Source of the DNA: Acidisoma silvae
GTDB lineage: Bacteria > Pseudomonadota > Alphaproteobacteria > Acetobacterales > Acetobacteraceae
Direction: 5' to 3'
Assembly: GCF_020618775.1 (NCBI RefSeq)
Contig: NZ_JAESVB010000001.1
Span: 682,001-746,000 of the forward strand
Length of the DNA stretch: 64,000 bases
This document shows, piece after piece, positions 9,096-17,744 of this stretch. The stretch's first letter is position 1. The number at the start of each line of letters is the position of its first letter. Under the pieces are notes generated by a model. The model worked only from the letters and a program-made list of their open reading frames with translations, did not search any database and had not been told where the DNA came from. A program made the position numbers and the translations under genes.

Positions 9096-10300
9096 CGGGC
9101 CGCGTCTACCGGCTGAGCCGCGACCTTGGGGGCGGCCAAGTCCTGCACCGCCAGCCGCAACAGGCGGATGGCGTCGTGGCAGTCTTGCTCGGTGATGGTC
9201 AGGGGCGGCACCAGACGCAGAACATTGTCGCCGGCCGCGACCGTCATCAGCCCATGGGCGAGGCAAGCCGCCTGCATGGCCGTGTTGGGGACGCCGAGCT
9301 TGATGCCGATCAGCAGGCCGCGCCCGCGAATGTCCTGCACGACATCGGGGAATTCGCGGGACAGCTTCGCCAGTTCGCCGCGCAGCAGGGCGCTGCGGGC
9401 GCTGACCTGAGCGAGAAAGCCGGGTTCCAGCAGCACGTCCAACACGGCATTGCCGGCCGCACAGGCCAGCGGGTTGCCGCCGAAAGTGGTGCCATGCGTG
9501 CCGGGCTTCATATTCTCGGCGATCGCCGCGCGGGCGACGACAGCGCCGATCGGGAAGCCGCCGCCCAGGCCCTTGGCCAAGGACATGACATCGGGCTCGA
9601 CGCTGGACCACTCATAGGCGAACATCTTGCCGGTGCGGCCCATGCCGGTCTGGATTTCGTCCACGCCCAGCAGCAGGCCGAATTCGTCGCAGGCGGCGCG
9701 CAGGCCGGGCAGGAAGTCGTCATTCGCCGAGCGGATGCCGCTCTCGCCCTGGATCGGCTCCAGGATGATGCCGGCGGTCTCGGGCGTGATGGCGGCACGG
9801 AGCGCGTTCAGGTTATTGAACGGCACATGGTCGAACCCATCCACCGCCGGGCCGAAACCCTTGATGTAATTGGGGTTGCCGGTGGCCGAGATCATGGCCA
9901 GCGTGCGGCCGTGGAAGGCGCCGTCGAAGCAGATGATGCGCCAGCGCTCCGGGTGGCCGTTCTCCGCCTGGTATTTGCGGATCATCTTGACCATGCCCTC
10001 ATTCGCTTCCGCACCGGAATTGCAGAAGAAGGCACTGTCGCCAAAGCTGTTCTCAACCAGCCGGGCCGCCAGCTTTTCCGCCTGCGGCACCCGGTAGAGG
10101 TTGGAGACATGCATGACCTTCGCCGCCTGTTCGGCAATGGCGCGCGTCAGCCCCGGATGGCCATGGCCGAGCGAGGAACTGGCGATGCCGCCCCCGAAAT
10201 CCAGGAATCGTCGGCCGTCCGTCGAATACAGCCATGCGCCTTCGCCCCGCTCAAAAGCGAGGTCGGCGCGGTTGTAGTTCGGCATAAGGGCGGAGATCAT
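9092..10300 (-). CDS. argD: Acetylornithine aminotransferase
   Basis: This class III PLP aminotransferase converts N-acetylglutamate semialdehyde to N-acetylornithine, and often succinyldiaminopimelate as well. The 402 residues show the typical N-terminus ([20 protein letters not shown]), [19 protein letters not shown], the PLP-contacting [15 protein letters not shown] and the Schiff-base lysine at about 243 in [14 protein letters not shown]. The ATG at 10300 is used here, and a second ATG at 10285 (MPNYNRAD) is equally plausible. It leads the argD-argF-SDR minus-strand group and is divergent from recX, sharing an 83-base upstream region with it. Confidence 0.96.
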   Translation of the reverse strand: MISALMPNYNRADLAFERGEGAWLYSTDGRRFLDFGGGIASSSLGHGHPGLTRAIAEQAAKVMHVSNLYRVPQAEKLAARLVENSFGDSAFFCNSGAEANEGMVKMIRKYQAENGHPERWRIICFDGAFHGRTLAMISATGNPNYIKGFGPAVDGFDHVPFNNLNALRAAITPETAGIILEPIQGESGIRSANDDFLPGLRAACDEFGLLLGVDEIQTGMGRTGKMFAYEWSSVEPDVMSLAKGLGGGFPIGAVVARAAIAENMKPGTHGTTFGGNPLACAAGNAVLDVLLEPGFLAQVSARSALLRGELAKLSREFPDVVQDIRGRGLLIGIKLGVPNTAMQAACLAHGLMTVAAGDNVLRLVPPLTITEQDCHDAIRLLRLAVQDLAAPKVAAQPVDAAR

Positions 10301-10383
10301 ACTGGCCTTCCAGTCAAGGAAAGCAGTGATGTATGGAAACTCTGGCCGGTCGCGTCAATGAATGAGGACAAAGCATCACACAG

Positions 10384-10983
10384 ATGACGCAGGCAAAAAC
10401 CGCAACTCTGACGGACGCGGCGCTGCGCGAGGCTGCTTTGGCCTATGTCGCGCGCTATGGCGGCACGCAGGCGGCCCTGTCGCGGGCGCTGGATCGGCGC
10501 ATCCGTCGCTGGGCTGAGGCGCATCTGGCCCTGGAGGGCGCGGATCGTGAGGCGATTGGCGCGCAGGCGGCCATACTGAGGCGGCAGGCCGCGAAAGTGG
10601 TCGCGTCGCTGACCGATCTGGGGGCGGTCGACGATCAGGCCTTCGCGGAAAGCCGCGCGCGGCGGCTGCGCAGGGCCGGGCGGTCACGCCGGGCGGTGCT
10701 GGCGCATCTCGCGGCTAAGGGGGTCGATGCCGATAAGGCCGGCGCGGCGGTGCCGGAGGATGATGCGGCGGAACTGGCCGCTGCCCTGGCTTTTGCGCGC
10801 CGGCGGCGGGTTGGGCCGTTTTCCGTCCATGAGGATGAACTGCCGCCGGAGCAGGCGGCGCGGGTTTTGGCGGCTTTCGGCCGTGCCGGTTTCAGTGGCG
10901 CGGTCGCGCGCCGTATCCTTGCCTATGATCGGGAAGAGGCGGAGCAGCTGTTGCTCGCAAACCGCCAGACCAGCGGCGGCTGA
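10384..10983 (+). CDS. recX: RecX family regulatory protein
   Basis: RecX modulates RecA filaments. The 199-residue product shows the family pattern of short helical repeats rich in Ala, Arg and Glu. The first module runs from ALREAALAYVARYGGTQAALSRALDRR, the second from VASLTDLGAVDDQAFAESRARRLRRAGRSRRAVLAHLAAKG (the family hallmark L...g.lDD..fA......r...G..rl...L..kG). A third follows toward the C-terminus. No recA is next to it, as is common in alphaproteobacteria. It is read away from argD. An ATG following ATCACACAG is the chosen start, and the ribosome site is weak. Confidence 0.85.
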   Translation: MTQAKTATLTDAALREAALAYVARYGGTQAALSRALDRRIRRWAEAHLALEGADREAIGAQAAILRRQAAKVVASLTDLGAVDDQAFAESRARRLRRAGRSRRAVLAHLAAKGVDADKAGAAVPEDDAAELAAALAFARRRRVGPFSVHEDELPPEQAARVLAAFGRAGFSGAVARRILAYDREEAEQLLLANRQTSGG

Positions 10984-11337
10984 CGCCGCTCGCAGTGCCA
11001 GGAATTGGTGGAGCCACTGGGCATTGCACCCTGTCGAAACTCGCATTCCGCGCCTAGCGCAGGCCCCTCAATTCGTCGGACAATTGATATGACACGGAAT
11101 GCGTAGGCCTGGCTTCCTACCCAATCGGTTGATGGAAGGTAACGCTATCATCCTTTGCGGCTAATCACCTGCCAAGAAAGGAGTCGCGTGCCGTCGTCGT
11201 GCAATCAACGCATCACGAATGCGTGCTATGACAAAACGTGATAATTTCGACAATCGGCACTGCACGAAACGATTTGTACTAGCAATTGTTAATAATTGTT
11301 GTACATGACGGGTCATCGGTCTTCATGGCGATCGGGT
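10984..11337. other. Gene-free gap between convergent genes
   Basis: This 354-base stretch lies between the stops of recX (plus) and the cupredoxin gene (minus). It is noticeably more AT-rich than its surroundings, especially 11200-11310, which contains CAATTGTTAATAATTGTTG. No frame with a convincing ribosome site or family resemblance, and no clear hairpin-plus-T-run terminator, could be seen. An unannotated small RNA cannot be excluded. Confidence 0.5.
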
Positions 11338-11658
11338 TTATTGGACGTTAACGGCGCCGCGCATATCGGGATGGATGGAACAGCGGTACGGGTAGCTGCC
11401 TGGAGCCTTGAATGAAAAGCTCCAGCTCGCATCGGGGTCGATTGTACCTGAATCGAAACTTTTTCCATCCAGCGCCGTGGCCGTATGCGGCACGGAGTCC
11501 TTGTTCTGCCATGTCACCGTATCGCCCGGATGGATGGTGACGCTGGCCGGCGAGAAGGTATAGTCATCAACCGTGACGGTGACGGTCGCCGCCTGCGCCA
11601 GCGGGATGGCCAGAGCGCCAGTCAGCATTGCGGCTGCGAAAACCAGGGGTTTCAACAT
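11338..11658 (-). CDS. Periplasmic cupredoxin (amicyanin/plastocyanin-like)
   Basis: The 106-residue protein has a signal peptide (MLKPLVFAAAMLTGALAIPLAQA) and a single cupredoxin domain. The type 1 copper ligands are all present: His58 (VPHTA), Cys93, His96 and Met99 in YRCSIHPDMRG. The short Cys-to-Met loop is amicyanin/pseudoazurin-like. It should act as a small electron carrier or copper-binding protein in the periplasm. It starts 11 bases after the stop of an exported metallophosphoesterase on the same strand, so both are probably made together. No amine dehydrogenase is nearby. Confidence 0.9.
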   Translation of the reverse strand: MLKPLVFAAAMLTGALAIPLAQAATVTVTVDDYTFSPASVTIHPGDTVTWQNKDSVPHTATALDGKSFDSGTIDPDASWSFSFKAPGSYPYRCSIHPDMRGAVNVQ

Positions 11659-11669
11659 GACGGGTTCTT

Positions 11670-12626
11670 TCAGCCGAGTGTGATATCGGTGACGGCAAGG
11701 CGCGTAGTCGTGCGGTACAGCGTCGCGGTTGTAATGCCCAGATAGCCGCCGACGTCACCCGCCGGAATCGTCATGACCGGGCCTCCATGCGCTGCCGTTC
11801 CCGGTGCGGGCTGCGGAAAAGCCGTGGAGCGCGCTGTATGATAGACGATTGCCCCTTCCACCTTCTGCACGATCTGATGGATATGGCCGTTCAAAAACGT
11901 GACGGATCCAAAACGGCGGAACAGCGGCAAAGCGGCGCTGGCATCGCCTGTGCCCCAGCCCCATTTGGCGTAAATCGTCCATAGCGGCACATGCGCGAAG
12001 ACGACGATGGGCGTGGAATTCCTGACCGCGCGCAGATCGTCGGCCAGCCAGGCGATCTGGTCGGCGCCCAGCAGCCATTGCCCGTCCGGTCCGTTATGAG
12101 TGACGTTGGACAGGCCGATGAAATGCACGCCGTGGTCGTCGAAGCTGTACCAACCGTCGCCTTTCGTCTTTTTGCCATAGCGCGCCAGATAGAGTTTACG
12201 GCCGGGATCGAGCATATCGTGCTCGCCGGGCACATGATGGATATCGACGCCCAGCGTGGCATTGATGGCGTCAGCGGTGTCGAACTGCTCTTCCTTGGCG
12301 AAATGGCTGATATCGCCGGTATGCAGCATCATTGACGGCCGATGCGGCAAAGCGCGCGCCGTGCCGATGGCTGCCTGCAGGGTGCCCGGGACATCCTGAT
12401 AGGGCCCCGCTTTGAAGCCGATGTGATTATCGCTCATTTGCAGGAAGGTGAATCCGCCCTGCACGCTGTCCGCCTCGGCAGTACCGATCAGGCCGAGGGT
12501 TCGCGGCACCCCGCCCACCACGGTCCAAAGCAATCCGGTGCCGATCCAGGCCGCACATTCCATGACGCTGCGGCGGTCGAGGGGGGCGCCTTCGGTCTCT
12601 GTCGTCTCTGGTCTTGTCGTCCGCAT
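11670..12626 (-). CDS. Exported metallophosphoesterase
   Basis: A calcineurin-like phosphoesterase of about 318 residues. Metal-binding motifs appear in order: D66-x-H68 (QMSDNHIG), GD at 104-105 (HTGDISHF), PGEHD (a GNHD variant with Glu for Asn), FAHVPLW and the GHIHQ motif. The N-terminus from the ATG at 12626 contains DRRSVMECAAWIGTGLLW, a twin-arginine-like export signal, and then a mature region starting near SVQGGFTFL. Cytoplasmic CpdA-type phosphodiesterases are relatives, but export argues for another substrate. The downstream cupredoxin probably shares the transcript. The Glu in place of the usual catalytic Asn of GNHD is worth noting. An open frame reaching 12695 adds only spurious residues. 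Confidence 0.85.
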   Translation of the reverse strand: MRTTRPETTETEGAPLDRRSVMECAAWIGTGLLWTVVGGVPRTLGLIGTAEADSVQGGFTFLQMSDNHIGFKAGPYQDVPGTLQAAIGTARALPHRPSMMLHTGDISHFAKEEQFDTADAINATLGVDIHHVPGEHDMLDPGRKLYLARYGKKTKGDGWYSFDDHGVHFIGLSNVTHNGPDGQWLLGADQIAWLADDLRAVRNSTPIVVFAHVPLWTIYAKWGWGTGDASAALPLFRRFGSVTFLNGHIHQIVQKVEGAIVYHTARSTAFPQPAPGTAAHGGPVMTIPAGDVGGYLGITTATLYRTTTRLAVTDITLG

Positions 12627-12796
12627 GGGCCTGGGCCTTCTTGTGTGACCCTGCCAAGACCGGACCTTTCGTCCATTTATTCCCGCTCGGGCCAAATATT
12701 TTTGCCGGTTCGCCGGGGGACGCTCTCTCCGCTCTGGCGGAACGGGATTGGCTCACCAAGTAACGAATTTGTTCTTATTCAGGACGGACCGCCGCA

Positions 12797-13603
12797 ATGA
12801 CCTTCCGCCCCGTGACAGAGCCTTTGGACGTCGGCATCGCCCGCCAGCGCGGTGTCTTCGAGGCGCTGGCGCTGTTGACCCCGCTGGACCTGCCGGATGA
12901 CAGGAAGATCCGTGTCGGTGACCCCGGTGACGGCGGCTATGTGCTGGTCGATCGGCTTCGGCCCGGCCAGCCGGTCATGAGTTTCGGCGTCGGTCCCAAT
13001 GTCAGCTTTGACCGTGACCTCGCCCGGCGCGGGCATCCGGTTCTGCTGTTCGACCACACCATCGCCCGGCTGCCGGAAGACCATGCGGGCTTCACCTGGT
13101 TCGCCGAAGGTGTCGCGGGGCAGGCCGATGCGGCGCGGCAACTCCATACCCTGGCCGACCATATGGCCAAGCTGCCGCCAGCCAGTGAGGCGCCGATCCT
13201 GAAGATGGACGTGGAAGGCGCGGAATGGGACGTGCTGACCGAGACTTCCAGCTTGGTCATGCGCCGTTTTGAACAGATCGTGCTGGAACTGCACGACTTG
13301 GAAAAGCTGGAAGATGCGCGCTTTCGCGGCCTCGTCTGGCGGGCGCTTGCCTCGCTCTCCTCGGCCTTCACGCTTTGCCATGTCCACGCCAATAATTTCG
13401 GCCACATCGCCAATGTCAGCGGCTTTCCGGTGCCACAGACGCTGGAGGTGACCTATATCCGCAGCGATCTGGTGCGGCCCGCGCCGTCGCAGACCTATTA
13501 CCCGACGCCGCTCGATACCGGGAATTGCCTGGACTGGCCGGACCTGCCGCTGTGGTTCTATCCCTTTATGCCGATAGCGGTGAAGCCGAGCTTTCCTTGG
13601 TAG
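12797..13603 (+). CDS. FkbM/Methyltransf_22-like methyltransferase
   Basis: The 268-residue protein has a Rossmann-type start (GDPGDGGYVLVD, then MSFGVGPNVSFDRDLA with an acidic next strand LFDHT). It also carries the signature LKMDVEGAEWDVL common to FkbM-type methyltransferases. The C-terminal pattern (VHANNFGHIANVSGFPVPQTLEVTYI) fits the Methyltransf_22-like branch often found in polysaccharide or cell-surface modification. The substrate is unknown. No glycosyltransferase is next to it. It is divergent from the metallophosphoesterase with a gap of 170 bases, and its stop lies six bases from the stop of the convergent kinase gene. Confidence 0.75.
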   Translation: MTFRPVTEPLDVGIARQRGVFEALALLTPLDLPDDRKIRVGDPGDGGYVLVDRLRPGQPVMSFGVGPNVSFDRDLARRGHPVLLFDHTIARLPEDHAGFTWFAEGVAGQADAARQLHTLADHMAKLPPASEAPILKMDVEGAEWDVLTETSSLVMRRFEQIVLELHDLEKLEDARFRGLVWRALASLSSAFTLCHVHANNFGHIANVSGFPVPQTLEVTYIRSDLVRPAPSQTYYPTPLDTGNCLDWPDLPLWFYPFMPIAVKPSFPW

Positions 13604-13609
13604 GCGCGC

Positions 13610-14698
13610 CTATTCTGCCGCGACCGCCGCATTGGATCGTGCGAACAGAATGGTGACGCGCATGCCTTCACCCGGTTGGTTCGTCACCTCCACCTGCGCT
13701 TTCGCATTCTCCTTCAGAGACTGCATGATGGCGTAGCTGAGCTTGCCCGGCTGCGGCCAGGTTGCACCATCGGCCAGCCCGATGCCGTCATCGGCGATGA
13801 TGATGCGGCAACCGTGCTCGTCGACCAGGCTGTGCAGGGTGATGGTGCCGCCGTCGCGGCCGGCGAAGGCATGTTTTAGCGAATTCGTCAGCAACTCGTT
13901 AATCACGAGGCCGGTCGGCATAGCGACATTGACCGAGACCGGGAAGATATCGACTTTCATATCCAGCCGGATGCCGGTGCTGCCCTGGGCCTGCAGCACG
14001 GCGGCGGCGACCTGGCTGACATAGATGCCGAGGTCGATTTCCTGCTCCGTCACATTGTCCGACAGCAGGCTGTAGAGCAGTCGGATGGCCTCAATCCGCC
14101 CGGCCAGACGCTCGAAAGCCTCAGGCGCCGATTGCGGTCGGGCGTTCCGTGCCTCGATGCGGATCAGCGCCGTGATCATCTGCAGGTTGTTTTTGACCCG
14201 GTGCTGCACCTCGCGCAGCAGCGTGTCCTTCTCCCGCAACTGCAAAGCGAGTGTGTTCGGCTCGTTATCCTGATGCGCGGTGACATCCACCAGAGCGGCA
14301 AGGCGAAAGGCGGGTCTGCCGTCCTCATCCTCGATGACATTGGAATAGGCGTCGATAACGACCGCCTCATCGCCCCGTGTGATCCGGAAAGTGCCGATGA
14401 AATCGCTCTCGGTCCGGATCGCCTGGCCGAGCCCCAGGTCGCGGTCCACCGCCTGTCCCAGATTGCCAATGGCCGCCCAGGAGCGTCCCACCATCCCGGC
14501 GGTCTCCCGCCCGGTCAGACGCTCGAATTCCGGATTGGCATAGACGATCGGTTCGGCCGTCTGCATTTCGCTGACGGCGATGGCAATCGGGATCTGATCC
14601 AAAAAGCGGCGGAAATGCTCGCTTTCCAGCGCATGGGCCAGATCGGGGGTGGAGAGCAGCGTCTCGATCTTGTCGGCATTGGGCTCGGCGGAAGACAT
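13610..14698 (-). CDS. PAS-HisKA_2 sensor histidine kinase
   Basis: This 362-residue cytoplasmic kinase has a PAS domain at about 25-145 (FLDQIPIAIAVSEMQ, IVYANPEFERLTGRE). A HisKA_2 phosphoacceptor follows with His166 in LREVQHRVKNNLQM. The HATPase domain has the N-box NELLTNSLKHAF and the G1 box IIADDGIGL. The HRVKNNLQ signature places it with the HWE/HisKA_2 kinases that in alphaproteobacteria often feed light, stress or PhyR-type pathways. No transmembrane segment and no adjacent response regulator are seen, so it is an orphan here. The PAS lacks the NCRFLQ motif of LOV photosensors, so flavin-cysteine photochemistry is not expected. Confidence 0.9.
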   Translation of the reverse strand: MSSAEPNADKIETLLSTPDLAHALESEHFRRFLDQIPIAIAVSEMQTAEPIVYANPEFERLTGRETAGMVGRSWAAIGNLGQAVDRDLGLGQAIRTESDFIGTFRITRGDEAVVIDAYSNVIEDEDGRPAFRLAALVDVTAHQDNEPNTLALQLREKDTLLREVQHRVKNNLQMITALIRIEARNARPQSAPEAFERLAGRIEAIRLLYSLLSDNVTEQEIDLGIYVSQVAAAVLQAQGSTGIRLDMKVDIFPVSVNVAMPTGLVINELLTNSLKHAFAGRDGGTITLHSLVDEHGCRIIIADDGIGLADGATWPQPGKLSYAIMQSLKENAKAQVEVTNQPGEGMRVTILFARSNAAVAAE

Positions 14699-14788
14699 GG
14701 ATCGGGGAACTTTGCAGGTGGATTGTGCCTAGTCCCCAAGCCTAGCAGACCTTCCCCGAAAGATCAGGGGCTATTAGCGGCGAGCGGC

Positions 14789-15013
14789 CTAGCGGCGGGC
14801 GGCCGCGATGCTGACGCCCAGAATCAGGCCGGCCAGCCCGGCAATGGCCAGCGCGCGGATCGGCCTTTCCCGCACTTCCTCGCGCAGGTCCTGCACCGCG
14901 ATATCCGTCTTTTCGAAAGCCGTTGTGACGCAGGGTATCACATGCTCGTCGACGAAGCGGCTGGCGCCCGCGCAGGTGAAGCCGTGCTCTTTCAGCCAGG
15001 GGCAGCAGGTCAT
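14789..15013 (-). CDS. Small membrane-anchored protein, DUF883/ElaB-like C-terminus
   Basis: A 74-residue product with an N-terminal part containing four cysteines (MTCCPWLKEHGFTCAG, then VIPCVTTAF). An amphipathic middle (DIAVQDLREEVRERP) leads to a C-terminal hydrophobic anchor ending in arginines (IRALAIAGLAGLILGVSIAAARR). The ERPIRAL...AGLILG tail is typical of ElaB/YqjD/DUF883 proteins that tether to the inner membrane and have been linked to ribosome hibernation. The cysteine-rich N-terminus is unusual for that family. The start at 15013 is preceded by CGGAG at a fair distance. It is read away from mobB. Confidence 0.55.
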   Translation of the reverse strand: MTCCPWLKEHGFTCAGASRFVDEHVIPCVTTAFEKTDIAVQDLREEVRERPIRALAIAGLAGLILGVSIAAARR

Positions 15014-15106
15014 GGGTCGGCTCCGCGTCTTCTTGTGGTGGATCTATATTTGGGTCTTCCTGGCGCCTGCCGCAAGCGAGCGCGGCTGGATAGGCGAGGG
15101 CGGCGG

Positions 15107-15607
15107 GTGACAAAAGTTTTCGGCTTTGCGGGCTGGAGCGGGGCGGGCAAGACGACGCTCATTCGTCAGGTGATTGCGCGGCTGGTGGGGCAGGGCCTGC
15201 GCGTCGCCACCATCAAGCACGCCCATCATGACTTCGATATCGACCAACCGGGCAAGGATTCCTGGGAGCATCGGCAGGCCGGGGCCGCCGAGGTTCTGGT
15301 CGTCTCCGACCGCCGCTGGGCCTTGATGCATGAGCTGCGCGGCGCGGCGGAGCCGAGCCTGCCTGAGCTGATCGGCAAGTTGGCCCCCGCCGATCTTGTG
15401 CTGGTGGAAGGGTTCAAGCGCATTGCCTTCCCAAAGATGGAGGTGTTTCGGGCCGCGAACGGCAAGGCGCCACTGCATCCCGAGGACGGCAGCATCGTCG
15501 CCATCGCCAGCGATACGCCTTTCCCGGACAGCGGGCGGCCGGTTCTGCCGCTGGACGACGTCGCGGTCATTTCGACCTTCGCGGAACGCCATGCCCAGCG
15601 GCTCTGA
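15107..15607 (+). CDS. mobB: Molybdopterin-guanine dinucleotide biosynthesis protein B
   Basis: MobB is a GTP-binding accessory protein for making the bis-MGD form of molybdenum cofactor. The P-loop is GWSGAGKTTLI, followed by the typical VATIKHAHHDFDIDQPGKDS(W) and LVLVEGFKRIAFPKMEVFR. The frame is open for much longer upstream, but the family N-terminus (TKVFGFAGWSG) fixes the start as the GTG at 15107, giving 166 residues. The last 17 bases overlap mobA in another frame. Together with fdhD, it indicates that this organism makes a molybdenum or tungsten formate dehydrogenase. Confidence 0.93.
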   Translation: MTKVFGFAGWSGAGKTTLIRQVIARLVGQGLRVATIKHAHHDFDIDQPGKDSWEHRQAGAAEVLVVSDRRWALMHELRGAAEPSLPELIGKLAPADLVLVEGFKRIAFPKMEVFRAANGKAPLHPEDGSIVAIASDTPFPDSGRPVLPLDDVAVISTFAERHAQRL

Positions 15608-16310
15608 CGTCGCGGCCACGGCGGCCATCATTCTGGCCGGGGGCCGGGGCGTCCGCATGGGTGGCGCGCTGAAGGCGCGGCTGCCTTTGGCGGGGCAGCC
15701 GCTGCTGACCCATGTTCTAGCGCGACTTGCACCTCAGACCGGCGCCATCGCCATCAGCGCGAATGACTTGGCAGTGGGGCAACTGGCGCTCGGCTTTCCG
15801 CTGCTGGCCGACGCGCATGATGACCGGCGCGGCCCGCTGGCCGGCATTCTGGCCGGCATGGCCTGGGCGGGGGCGCTGGGTTGCCGCTGGCTGGTCAGCC
15901 TGCCGGTCGACTCTCCTTTCGTGCCGACCGATCTGATCGCCATACTGCTAGAGGGTGCTGTGGAGGCTCGTGTCGTCATCGCTCGGTCGGCCGGGCAGGC
16001 GCATCCGACGGCAGCGCTCTGGGATATTTCACTCCATGACGATCTGGCCGCTGTCGTCGCGGCCGGCGCCGATCTCTCCGTCCGCCGTTTCTATGAAGCC
16101 TATTCGCATGCCTTCCGCGATTTTCCGGTGGCCGGCGTTCCGGCGGGTGCGATGGACCCCTTCTTCAATATCAATACGCCGGCCGATCTCGCCTTAGCCG
16201 AGGATGCGATCGCCGCCCGTGAAAACCTCGAACCCGTCATCCCGCGCGATGCCGATCAACGTCAGGCCGATTGCCTCGGCCTCGCGGATAGCGAGCAGGG
16301 TGGGGGCTGA
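15591..16310 (+). CDS. mobA: Molybdenum cofactor guanylyltransferase
   Basis: MobA joins GMP from GTP to molybdopterin. The nucleotide-binding loop reads ILAGGRGVRMGGALKARL, slightly altered from the usual LAGG.s.RMGG.dK. The conserved VSLPVDSPFVPTDL and the C-terminal FFNINTPADLALAE are present. The ATG at 15591 overlaps mobB by 17 bases. The family usually ends soon after NTPxDLxxAE, but this frame continues about 40 residues and overlaps the 3' end of the convergent fdhD gene by 117 bases. The extension is probably not functionally important, since in this stretch fdhD is the strand with conserved protein sequence. Confidence 0.92.
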   Translation: MPSGSDVAATAAIILAGGRGVRMGGALKARLPLAGQPLLTHVLARLAPQTGAIAISANDLAVGQLALGFPLLADAHDDRRGPLAGILAGMAWAGALGCRWLVSLPVDSPFVPTDLIAILLEGAVEARVVIARSAGQAHPTAALWDISLHDDLAAVVAAGADLSVRRFYEAYSHAFRDFPVAGVPAGAMDPFFNINTPADLALAEDAIAARENLEPVIPRDADQRQADCLGLADSEQGGG

Positions 16311-17069
16311 GACGGCGGCGAGCACCGAAACGCCCATGACGGCGGCTTTCTGGATAAGTTCGATGGAGATGCGGCTGGTCATCACCAGCACACCGTCAGC
16401 CGGCGTCTCCCCCAACTGCCGCAAGCCGCCCGTCAGCTTATCCAGCGCATTGTGACGGCCGACATCCTCGCGAATGGCGACCAATCCCGCACCCTTCCGC
16501 CAGAAGCCGGCGGCGTGAACGGCGCGCGTTGTCTGCGCGAGTGTCTGCGCCGGATAGAGGCTGGCGACCGCCGCCATAATGTCCGCGGCGGAAAGGGTCA
16601 GCGTCGAACCGACTTGCGGCAGCGGGCGCATCGCCTCCTCCAGGCTGTCCAGCCCGCACAGACCGCAGCCCATCGCTCCCGTCAGGTTGCGGCGGCGATG
16701 GTCCAAAGCGTCCATCCGTGCGGGCGCAATCCACAGCCGCAATTCCACCGCGCCGCGCGGTGCGGGCACAATCTCGATCTCCTCTATCTCTGAGGGGTCT
16801 TCGACGATGCGCTCGTTCAAGGTGAAGCCAAGCGCAAAGTCGCGCAGATCCGATGGTGTCGCCATCATCACCGCATGCGACAGGCGATTATAGGTGATGG
16901 CGACCGGCGTTTCCTCGGGCAAGGCGCGCGGGCGAGGCGCGAAACTGCCCTCACGCCAGGTGGACGCCTGCACGTCACCGAAAGGTGCCGGAAAATCATG
17001 CGTTAAATCATGCGCTTCGGGGCTTTCGGCGCTGGCCCGCGGCGGAGGAATGGGATAATCGGCAGACAT
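16194..17069 (-). CDS. fdhD: Formate dehydrogenase sulfurtransferase FdhD
   Basis: FdhD moves sulfur from IscS to the molybdenum cofactor before its insertion into formate dehydrogenase. Family motifs are clear: LPEETPVAITYNRLSHAVMM, ATPSDLRDFALGF, the catalytic cysteines in GAMGCGLCGLD, EDVGRHNALDKL and VMTSRISIELIQKAA. The ATG at 17069 gives 291 residues. This ATG shares the tetranucleotide CATG with the ATG of the divergent GST gene, so neither gene has a separate upstream region. The longer open frame to 17249 lies antisense to the GST gene and is not used. No formate dehydrogenase structural gene lies in the window. Confidence 0.95.
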   Translation of the reverse strand: MSADYPIPPPRASAESPEAHDLTHDFPAPFGDVQASTWREGSFAPRPRALPEETPVAITYNRLSHAVMMATPSDLRDFALGFTLNERIVEDPSEIEEIEIVPAPRGAVELRLWIAPARMDALDHRRRNLTGAMGCGLCGLDSLEEAMRPLPQVGSTLTLSAADIMAAVASLYPAQTLAQTTRAVHAAGFWRKGAGLVAIREDVGRHNALDKLTGGLRQLGETPADGVLVMTSRISIELIQKAAVMGVSVLAAVSAPTLLAIREAEAIGLTLIGIARDDGFEVFTGGDRILG

Positions 17070-17736
17070 GCGACTGTTATACCATCTCCCGCACTCGCCT
17101 TTCTCCCGCAAAGTCCGTCTTGTGCTGGCTGAAAAGCGCCTGCCGTTTGAACTGCGGGTCGAAAAGACCTGGGAACGGCGGGAGGAGTTTCTGGAACTCA
17201 ACCCCGCCGGCACCGTGCCGGTTCTGGCCGATGAGAACGGGCTGATCATCTCCGAATCCTCGGCGATCTGCGAATATCTGGATGAAGCCTATCCGGACGT
17301 GCCGCTGATCGGCCGCACGCTGGCCGAGCGGGTGGAAGTGCGCCGCCTGGTCTCCTGGTTCGATCTCAAATTCAATCATGATGTGACGCGCCATCTGCTG
17401 GGCGAGAAGATCATGAAGCGCGTGGCCGGTCGTGGCCAGCCCGATACCGGGGCGCTGCGCGTGGGCTATGCCAATCTCAAGGGCCATCTGGAATATCTCG
17501 GCTATCTGGCCGAGAGCCGGAAATGGCTGGCGGGCGGCAATCTCTCCCTCGCGGATTTCGCGGCGGCCGCGCATCTCTCGGCGCTGGATTTCGCAGGCGA
17601 GGTCGACTGGTCGATCTCGGCTCCGGCCAAGGATTGGTATGCGCGCATCAAGTCACGCCCCAGCTTCCGCCCGATTCTGGCGGACCGTATGGGCGGCGTG
17701 ACGCCCCCGGCGCATTACGCCGATCTCGACTTCTGA
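17068..17736 (+). CDS. Glutathione S-transferase family protein
   Basis: The 222-residue protein has the thioredoxin-fold N-terminal domain (LLYHLPHSPFSRKVRLVLAEK), the cis-proline loop NPAGTVPVL and the glutathione-binding ESSAICEYLDE. A helical C-terminal domain contains LADFAAAAHLSALDF. The Ser in SPFSRKVR is the likely catalytic position (beta/omega-like). The family start matches the ATG at 17068 exactly, so the promoter must lie inside fdhD. The downstream epimerase-like gene follows after eight bases on the same strand. Confidence 0.9.
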   Translation: MRLLYHLPHSPFSRKVRLVLAEKRLPFELRVEKTWERREEFLELNPAGTVPVLADENGLIISESSAICEYLDEAYPDVPLIGRTLAERVEVRRLVSWFDLKFNHDVTRHLLGEKIMKRVAGRGQPDTGALRVGYANLKGHLEYLGYLAESRKWLAGGNLSLADFAAAAHLSALDFAGEVDWSISAPAKDWYARIKSRPSFRPILADRMGGVTPPAHYADLDF

Positions 17737-17744
17737 GCGGCAGG

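Noticed and set aside
11276-11304. AT-rich near-palindrome (GTACTAGCAATTG...TTGTTGTAC) as an operator
   Set aside because: The arms do not align without shifts, and it lies between two convergent gene ends where an operator is unlikely.
14132-15107. Long upstream extension of the mobB frame
   Set aside because: The extension is antisense to the histidine kinase and the small DUF883-like gene; the MobB family N-terminus fits the GTG at 15107.
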